In this document: positions 58,800 to 64,000 of the stretch, piece after piece
How the letters are laid out: each line of letters opens with the position of its first letter
How positions within the stretch are numbered: position 1 is the first letter of the stretch
NCBI RefSeq assembly: GCF_000518265.1
Contig: NZ_JADG01000022.1
Location: 1-64,000, forward strand
Source: Actinomadura oligospora ATCC 43269
GTDB lineage: Bacteria > Actinomycetota > Actinomycetes > Streptosporangiales > Streptosporangiaceae
Direction: 5' to 3'
DNA: 64,000 bases
Notes under the pieces: generated by a model
The model's input: only the letters and a program-made list of their open reading frames with translations
The model's database searches: none
What the model was told of the DNA's origin: nothing
Program-made: the position numbers and the translations under genes

Positions 58800-58823
58800 G
58801 GGCTCGCGGGCTCGCGGGCTCGC
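58800..58823. repeat. 8-bp tandem repeat (gggctcgc, three copies)
   Basis: gggctcgc occurs three times head to tail, then degenerate copies (gtggctcgcc, gttcgcgt, gggctcg) up to 58848. It lies between the terminator and the argS stop. No palindrome; too short and regular to be CRISPR. Confidence 0.8.
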
Positions 58824-58850
58824 GTGGCTCGCCGGGTTCGCGTGGGCTCG

Positions 58851-60614
58851 TTACATGCGTTCGGGCGTCGGGACGCCGAGCAGGTCGAGGCCGGTGACCA
58901 GGGTGCGCAGGGTGAGGGCGCACAGGGCCAGGCGGGACTGCTTGGTCGGCTCGTCCGGGGCCTTGAGGACAGGGCAGGTCTCGAAGAAGGCCGTGTAGGA
59001 CGAGGCGAGCTCGAACAGGTAGGTCGCCAGGCGGTGCGGCTCGGCGGTCTCGTAGGCGCCCTTGACGGCGGCTCCGAAGCCGAGCAGGTGCAGGGCCAGG
59101 TCGCGCTCGGCGGGCTCCTTGAGCGTGATGGGGCCGTGGGCGTCGTCCGGGGAGATGCCACCCTTGCGGAAGATCGACCTGATCCGGACCACCGCGTACT
59201 GGAGGTACGGGCCGGTGTTGCCCTTGAACGAGATCATCCGGTCGAAGTCGAAGATGTACTCGCTGTCGCGGGCGACGGAGAGGTCGGCGTACTTGACCGC
59301 GCCGATGCCGACGGCCTCGACGATGGCGTCGCGGGTGGCGGCGTCGAAGGAGTCGTCGGGGTTGAGCTTGTCGTACTCGGCGCCGGCCCGCTCGACGGCC
59401 TCGTCGAGGAGCTCGGCGAGCTTGACGGTGCCGCCGGCCCGGGTCCGCAGGATCTTGCCGTCGGTGCCGAGGACGTTGCCGATCTCCGCGTGCTCCAGCC
59501 GCATGCCGCCCTTGACCCAGTCGGCCATCCGGGCGACCGCGAAGGCCATCTGGAAGTGCAGGGACTGCGGGGCGCCGACGACGTAGATCACCCGGTCGGC
59601 GTGCTCGGTGTCGGACCGGTACCGGATGGTCGCCAGGTCGGTGGTGGAGTAGTTGTAGCCGCCGTCCCGCTTGCGGACGATCACCGGCAGCGGGTCGCCC
59701 TCGCGGCCCTTGAAACCGGGCGGGAACACCACGAGCGCGCCGTCGCTGATCTCGGCGATGCCCTTGTCGGTGAGCTCCTGCGCGGTCGGGTTGAGCAGGT
59801 CGTTGTAGAACGACTCGCCCTTGATGTCGTCGTCGGTGAGCGTGACGCCGAGCCGCGTGTACACGTGGTTGAAGTACCGCTTGGACACGTCCACCAGGAC
59901 CTGCCACAGCCGCATGGTGTCGGGGTCGTGCGCCTGGAGCCGGACGACCCGGGTCCGGGACCGTTCGGCGAACTCGGGGTCGGAATCGAACTTCTGCCGG
60001 GCGGCCTGGTAGAAGGCGGTGAGGTCGCTGACGGACGAGTCGTCGCGCTCGGCCGCGGCCACGCCGATGTCGAGCAGGTGCTCGATCAGCATGCCGAACG
60101 GGGTGCCCCAGTCGCCGACGTGGTTGTCCCGGACGACGTTCTCGCCGAGGAACCCGGCGATCCGGGCGATGGCGTCGCCGACGATCGTGGTCCGCAGGTG
60201 CCCGACGTGCATCTCCTTCGCCACGTTCGGCGAGGAGTACTCGACGATCACCTTCTCCGGGTGCTCGGCCTTCGGGACGCCGAGCCGGTCGTCGTCCAGG
60301 GCGGCCTGGGCCTGCCCGGCGATCCAGCCGTCGGCGAGGGTGAGGTTGATGAAGCCCGGCCCGCTGATCTCGACCTTGGAGACCAGCCCGTCCACGTCGA
60401 GCCTCGCCACGATCTCCTCGGCGATGCCGCGCGGGTTCTGCTTCTCGCCTCGCTCCTGGGTGAGCGGCTTGACCAGCGACATGGCGACGTTGGCCTGCAG
60501 GTCGGCGAACTGCGACGGTCGGATGACCGGGTCGGTGTCCGCGAACGACGGTCCGAAGGCGGCGGCGAGCGCGGCCCGGACCCTGTCAGCGAGTACGAGT
60601 TGCGGGTCGGACAT
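58851..60614 (-). CDS. argS: Arginyl-tRNA synthetase
   Basis: 587 residues, full length. Class I synthetase charging tRNA-Arg. The HIGH signature is NVAKEMHVGHLRTTIVGD. The N-terminal Add-1 domain lies at about 1-95. The C-terminal anticodon-binding helical domain (ALHLLGFGAAVKGAYETAEP … LFELASSYTAFFETCPVL) ends in the near-universal VPTPERM. The gene begins 9 bases after the P-type ATPase stop on the same strand, an unusual partner for argS. Confidence 0.98.
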   Translation of the reverse strand: MSDPQLVLADRVRAALAAAFGPSFADTDPVIRPSQFADLQANVAMSLVKPLTQERGEKQNPRGIAEEIVARLDVDGLVSKVEISGPGFINLTLADGWIAGQAQAALDDDRLGVPKAEHPEKVIVEYSSPNVAKEMHVGHLRTTIVGDAIARIAGFLGENVVRDNHVGDWGTPFGMLIEHLLDIGVAAAERDDSSVSDLTAFYQAARQKFDSDPEFAERSRTRVVRLQAHDPDTMRLWQVLVDVSKRYFNHVYTRLGVTLTDDDIKGESFYNDLLNPTAQELTDKGIAEISDGALVVFPPGFKGREGDPLPVIVRKRDGGYNYSTTDLATIRYRSDTEHADRVIYVVGAPQSLHFQMAFAVARMADWVKGGMRLEHAEIGNVLGTDGKILRTRAGGTVKLAELLDEAVERAGAEYDKLNPDDSFDAATRDAIVEAVGIGAVKYADLSVARDSEYIFDFDRMISFKGNTGPYLQYAVVRIRSIFRKGGISPDDAHGPITLKEPAERDLALHLLGFGAAVKGAYETAEPHRLATYLFELASSYTAFFETCPVLKAPDEPTKQSRLALCALTLRTLVTGLDLLGVPTPERM

Positions 60615-60623
60615 GTCTCAAGG

Positions 60624-63062
60624 TTAACGGCGTGTGGGTGTGGATCCGGTAATGGTTTGCTGTTTGAGGCCCTTGAGCACGAGCGTCAGCAGGACGGCCG
60701 CGATCGCGGCTATGCCGAGCCCGTAGGCGTCGTTGACGAAGTTGTCCGGCCGCAGCGCGAAGAAATGCCTCAGCCAGGGGACCGCGAGGACGATCAGGAA
60801 GGCCGCTCCCATCGCCGCGACCAGCCCGAGCCGCCACCAGTTCCACGGCCGGGCGATCAGCACCAGGACCCACAGGGCCAGCAGGAACAGCGAGATCGTC
60901 GAGGAGGACGAATCCTCCTCGAAGGAGCTGTTGAGGTTGCGGGTGGCGATCCAGTAGCCCGCGAACGTCGCGACGCCGCAGGCCACCCCGGCCGGGATCG
61001 CGAACCGCAGGACGCGCGGCACGAAACCGGGCCGGGCGCGTTCGGCGTTGGGCGCGAGGGCCAGGAAGAACGCCGGGACGCCGATGGTCAGCGTGCTGAT
61101 CAGGGTGAGGTGCCGAGGCAGGAACGGGAACCGCACGTGCATGAGCCCGACCAGCACCGACAGGATGATCGAGTAGACCGTCTTGGTGAGGAACAGGTTG
61201 GCGACCCGCTCGATGTTGCCGAGCACCCGCCGCCCCTCGCCGACCACGTACGGCAGGGTCGAGAACCGGTTGTCGAGCAGGACGATCTGCGCGACGGCGC
61301 GGGTGGCGTCGCTGCCGGAGCCCATGGCGATGCCGAGGTCGGCGTCCTTCAGCGCGAGGACGTCGTTGACGCCGTCGCCGGTCATCGCGACCGTGTGGCC
61401 CCTGGCCTGCAGGGCCGCGACCATGTCGCGCTTCTGCTGGGGGGTGACGCGGCCGAACACCGAGTTGGCCTCCAGCACCCCGGCCATCTCCTCGACGCCG
61501 GACGGCAGGGACCGGGCGTCCACGGGGTGCTCGGCGGACGCCAGGCCCAGCGTGGACGCGATCGCGCCCACCGACGCCGGGTTGTCCCCGGAGATGACCT
61601 TGACCTTGACGCCCTGCCGGTCGAAGTAGGCGAGGGTCTCCTTGGCGTCCGGGCGGATGCGCTGGCGCAGCACGACCAGCAGCGCGGGCCGGGCGGTCGC
61701 GGCGACGTCGAGCCGGTCGGGCTCGGCGAACGCGCCGTCCGGGACCCGGACGAGCGCGAGGACGCGCAGCCCGGTGGAGCCGAGGTCCTCGGCCTTGGTG
61801 CGGGCCGGGTCGTCGGCGGAGAGCAGCACGTCGGCCGCGCCGATCACCCAGCTGCCCCGCCCGGCGAAGGACGCCCCGCTCCACTTGCGCGCGGACGAGA
61901 ACGGGACGGCGGTCTCGCGCGTCCAGCCGGGATCGGCGATGTCGAGGCCGTCCCGGACGGCCAGCATCGTGGCGTTCGGGTCGGGGTCGGTGCGCGCGAG
62001 CGCGGCGAGCGCCCGGTCGCCGGGGAGGTCGTCGTCGAGCGGGACGATCTGGTCGAGGTCCATGCCCGGCTCGGTGAGCGTGCCGGTCTTGTCGACGCAC
62101 AGCACGTCCACGCGGGCGAGGCCCTCGATCGCGGGAAGCTCCTGCACCAGCGTCTGCCGCCGCCCCAGCCGGACGACGCCGACCGCGAACGCGATGCTGG
62201 TCATCAGCACCAGGCCCTCGGGGATCATGGTCACCACGCCCGCGACCGCCCCGGTCACGGCGTTCGACGCCCCGCCCGCCGACCGGAACTGGCTGACGAA
62301 CAGCAGGATCGCGGTCGGGACGATCAGCCAGGTGACGTACTTGAGGAACCGGTTGATGCCGTCCATCAACTCCGAGCGGGTGAGGGTGAACCGGCTGGCC
62401 TCCTCGGTGAGCCGGGCGGCGTAGGCGTCCCCGCCGACCTTCGCGGCGGTGAACGCGCCGCTGCCCGCGACCACGAAGCTGCCCGACTGCAGCTCGTCGC
62501 CGGGCCGCTTGTGGACGGGGTCGGCCTCGCCGGTGAGCAGCGACTCGTCCACCTCCAGGCCGCTGGAGGAGACCACCGGGCCGTCCACGACGATCTTGTC
62601 GCCGGTGCCGAGCGTGATCAGGTCGCCCTGGACGACCTCCTGCTGGTGCAGCTCGCGGGCCTCGCCGTCGCGGACGACGCTCACCTGCGCCTCGCCGACC
62701 ACGGCGAGCCGGTCGAGCGTGCGCTTGGCCCGTAGCTCCTGGATGATGCCGATCGCCGAGTTGGCGACGATGATGCCGCCGAACAGGCCGTCCTGCCATG
62801 CCCCGAAGATCATCACCAGCGCGAACAGGCTGCCGATCAGGGCGTTGAAGCGGGTGAGCACATTGGCTCGGACGATCTCCCCGACCGACCGGCTGGTGTT
62901 CTGCGGCACGTCGTTGACCCGCCCCGCCGCCACCCGCTCCCGAACCTGCGCCTCACTGAGCCCCCGCGGACTCACTCCACCTGGGCCGCTCGAAGGCGGG
63001 TCGGCGTGGTCCGGTGTGGCCGGAGTCGGGCCGTCCGGTGCGGCGTGCTGCGGTTCCGTCAT
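60624..63062 (-). CDS. ctpE: P-type ATPase, CtpE-like
   Basis: 812 residues from ATG 63062 (gggggacg upstream). P-type cation pump, probably Ca2+ uptake by analogy to M. tuberculosis CtpE. The first 35 residues are Pro-rich. LTGEA is at 176-180 (TGES loop), PEGL at 281-284 (TM4 ion site, P-type II-like), DKTGTLT with phosphorylated D324, and TGDGVND at 561-567. About 10 TM segments. It belongs to the HAD-IC family without an N-terminal metal-binding Cys motif, so it is not a copper type. Confidence 0.93.
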   Translation of the reverse strand: MTEPQHAAPDGPTPATPDHADPPSSGPGGVSPRGLSEAQVRERVAAGRVNDVPQNTSRSVGEIVRANVLTRFNALIGSLFALVMIFGAWQDGLFGGIIVANSAIGIIQELRAKRTLDRLAVVGEAQVSVVRDGEARELHQQEVVQGDLITLGTGDKIVVDGPVVSSSGLEVDESLLTGEADPVHKRPGDELQSGSFVVAGSGAFTAAKVGGDAYAARLTEEASRFTLTRSELMDGINRFLKYVTWLIVPTAILLFVSQFRSAGGASNAVTGAVAGVVTMIPEGLVLMTSIAFAVGVVRLGRRQTLVQELPAIEGLARVDVLCVDKTGTLTEPGMDLDQIVPLDDDLPGDRALAALARTDPDPNATMLAVRDGLDIADPGWTRETAVPFSSARKWSGASFAGRGSWVIGAADVLLSADDPARTKAEDLGSTGLRVLALVRVPDGAFAEPDRLDVAATARPALLVVLRQRIRPDAKETLAYFDRQGVKVKVISGDNPASVGAIASTLGLASAEHPVDARSLPSGVEEMAGVLEANSVFGRVTPQQKRDMVAALQARGHTVAMTGDGVNDVLALKDADLGIAMGSGSDATRAVAQIVLLDNRFSTLPYVVGEGRRVLGNIERVANLFLTKTVYSIILSVLVGLMHVRFPFLPRHLTLISTLTIGVPAFFLALAPNAERARPGFVPRVLRFAIPAGVACGVATFAGYWIATRNLNSSFEEDSSSSTISLFLLALWVLVLIARPWNWWRLGLVAAMGAAFLIVLAVPWLRHFFALRPDNFVNDAYGLGIAAIAAVLLTLVLKGLKQQTITGSTPTRR

Positions 63063-63117
63063 CGTCCCCCCGTTGTTGCCCCATTCCCCATGATCGACTG
63101 GGACGACCGCGAGGGGC

Positions 63118-64000
63118 TCAGCGGCCCCCGGCGCCCCGCTCCGGCCGGTCGGCCGGGTGCCCCGTGGCCGGTCGCGCCGCCGTGTCGGCGTCCGCGTCCG
63201 GCCTCCGTTCGTCCTCACCCTGTTCAACGGGTGACGGCGGAGAAACGTTGGGGTCGTTCGTGTCGGGAATTTCACGCGGCCCGGGCTCGTCCGGTTCGCC
63301 GGGTTTCCGGGCGTCCCTGCCCTCCCGCGCGCCGTCCTTGGACGCGTCGTGGTTGCCGTGCGGCCAGCGCGGGAACCGGGACGTCCTCGTCGCCGCGACC
63401 TGGTCGCGGATGCGCTCCACGATGCGTCCCGCCGCCAGCTCGTGCGCGAGCAGGCAGGCCGAGGTGACCGCGCGGGCCTCCGACGCGCCGTGCGCGATGA
63501 TCACGGTGCCGTTCAGGCCGAGCAGGACGCCGCCGCCGTAGGTGTCGGAGTCGAACCGGTCCTTCAGCTCGGTGAGCTTGCGGCGCTGGAGCAGCGCGCC
63601 CACCCGGGCCGTCCGGGACGAGGTGACCGCCTCCCGGAGCTCCCCGAACGCCGTCCGGACGGTGCCCTCCAGGGTCTTCAGCGCGACGTTCCCGGTGAAG
63701 CCGTCGGTGACGATCACGTCCACCTTCCCGGCGAGCAGGTCGTGGCCCTCGACGTTCCCGGCGAACTCCACGCCGTTGTGACCGGACGCCAGCAGCTCGT
63801 GCGCGCGCTTGGCGAGCTTGTTGCCCTTGCCCGCCTCGGAGCCGATGTTGAGCAGCCCCACGCGCGGGCGCGCGAGGCCCAGCCGGATCTGCGCGTAGGC
63901 GGTGCCGAGCGCGGCGAACTGCACCAGCGTCTCCGGCTTCACGTCCGCGGTCGCGCCCGCGTCCAGCAGGACGGTCGGACGCGGGCGCGTGGGGAGCGTC
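63118..64000 (-). CDS. plsX: Phosphate acyltransferase PlsX, partial (5' end beyond window)
   Basis: The reading frame enters from the right edge, where it reads RPRPTVLLDAGATADVKPET. It continues QFAALGTAYAQIRLGLARPR, VGLLNIGSEAGKGNKLAKRA, VDVIVTDGFTGNVALKTLEG and FDSDTYGGGVLLGLNGTVII with AHGASEA, all typical of PlsX, which makes acyl phosphate for phospholipid synthesis. About 85 extra C-terminal residues are a charged disordered tail (Asp/Pro/Arg-rich). It stops 55 bases before the CtpE-like gene. Confidence 0.93.
   Translation of the reverse strand, partial: TLPTRPRPTVLLDAGATADVKPETLVQFAALGTAYAQIRLGLARPRVGLLNIGSEAGKGNKLAKRAHELLASGHNGVEFAGNVEGHDLLAGKVDVIVTDGFTGNVALKTLEGTVRTAFGELREAVTSSRTARVGALLQRRKLTELKDRFDSDTYGGGVLLGLNGTVIIAHGASEARAVTSACLLAHELAAGRIVERIRDQVAATRTSRFPRWPHGNHDASKDGAREGRDARKPGEPDEPGPREIPDTNDPNVSPPSPVEQGEDERRPDADADTAARPATGHPADRPERGAGGR

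Noticed and set aside
58800..58850. Short regular repeats that could suggest a CRISPR array
   Set aside because: The unit is only 8 bases with no spacers and no cas genes nearby. It is a simple tandem repeat.
58716..62735. Open frame of about 1,340 codons on the plus strand
   Set aside because: It is antisense to argS and the P-type ATPase, both certain genes. The composition is Val/Asp/Gly/Glu/Arg with no motif.

Overview
The window is a 64-kb chromosomal segment of a very GC-rich actinomycete. The many GTG and TTG starts, the gene families present (long cold-shock protein, DUF3027, DUF2530, DUF2630, bacterial XPB with its Helicase_C_3 partner, DtxR-type regulator, SpoIIE-type phosphatase) and the gene order point to Actinomycetales. 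The sequence style suggests Thermomonosporaceae (Actinomadura-like), but that is inference and no database was searched. No phage, plasmid, insertion sequence, CRISPR array or tRNA gene was found.

Layout. 1-370: end of an rRNA operon (last bases of 23S, spacer, 5S, two tandem terminators). 389-7700: secreted propeller-like protein, XPB helicase, Helicase_C_3/WYL-like protein, TetR regulator, GNAT-like protein and a small membrane protein. 7991-15487: HAD hydrolase, cold-shock protein, a decayed MFS gene, DUF3027, a large sacsin/Hsp90-type ATPase, DUF2530 and MarR. 15595-23912: MFS exporter, 2'-5' RNA ligase-type phosphodiesterase (thpR), a large membrane protein with repeated PH-like modules, an exported propeller-like protein, class II glutamine amidotransferase, serC and a small membrane protein. 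24035-30597: citrate synthase divergent from pdxH-MFS, then an IdeR/DtxR-like regulator and a PAS-GAF-SpoIIE phosphatase. From XPB through serC and citrate synthase to the CtpE-like ATPase, the order recalls the Mycobacterium tuberculosis ercc3 - cspB - serC - citA - ctpE region, so this is probably old core synteny with local insertions.

30621-45603: accessory metabolism. It holds a zinc alcohol dehydrogenase, a methyltransferase, small membrane proteins, a 14-TM exporter with a fused winged-helix domain, thiolase and enoyl-CoA hydratase. It continues with a secreted PL6-type polysaccharide lyase, an MFS protein, an IclR regulator, a VLCAD-like acyl-CoA dehydrogenase, a lipoate-ligase-like protein lacking the expected lysine, and a methyltransferase. 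45604-46179 is gene-free. 46180-56281: a large LuxR-family ATPase regulator; a CoA-transferase divergent from a flavin monooxygenase-SCP2 fusion across a palindromic operator; remnants of an Rpn-like gene family; and a deoC - aldehyde dehydrogenase - truncated aldehyde dehydrogenase operon.

56369-64000: a histone H1-like basic protein, DUF2630, a secreted SH3-like protein, argS, a CtpE-like P-type ATPase and plsX, which runs off the right edge.

The most interesting items are two genes apparently broken by internal deletions (the MFS gene at 9.2-10.5 kb and the Rpn-like gene at 52.2 kb), the lysine-less lipoate ligase homologue, the pseudo-dehydrogenase partner in the deoC operon, the repeated TM-pair/PH-like membrane protein, and the coupled DUF3027-sacsin ATPase pair.
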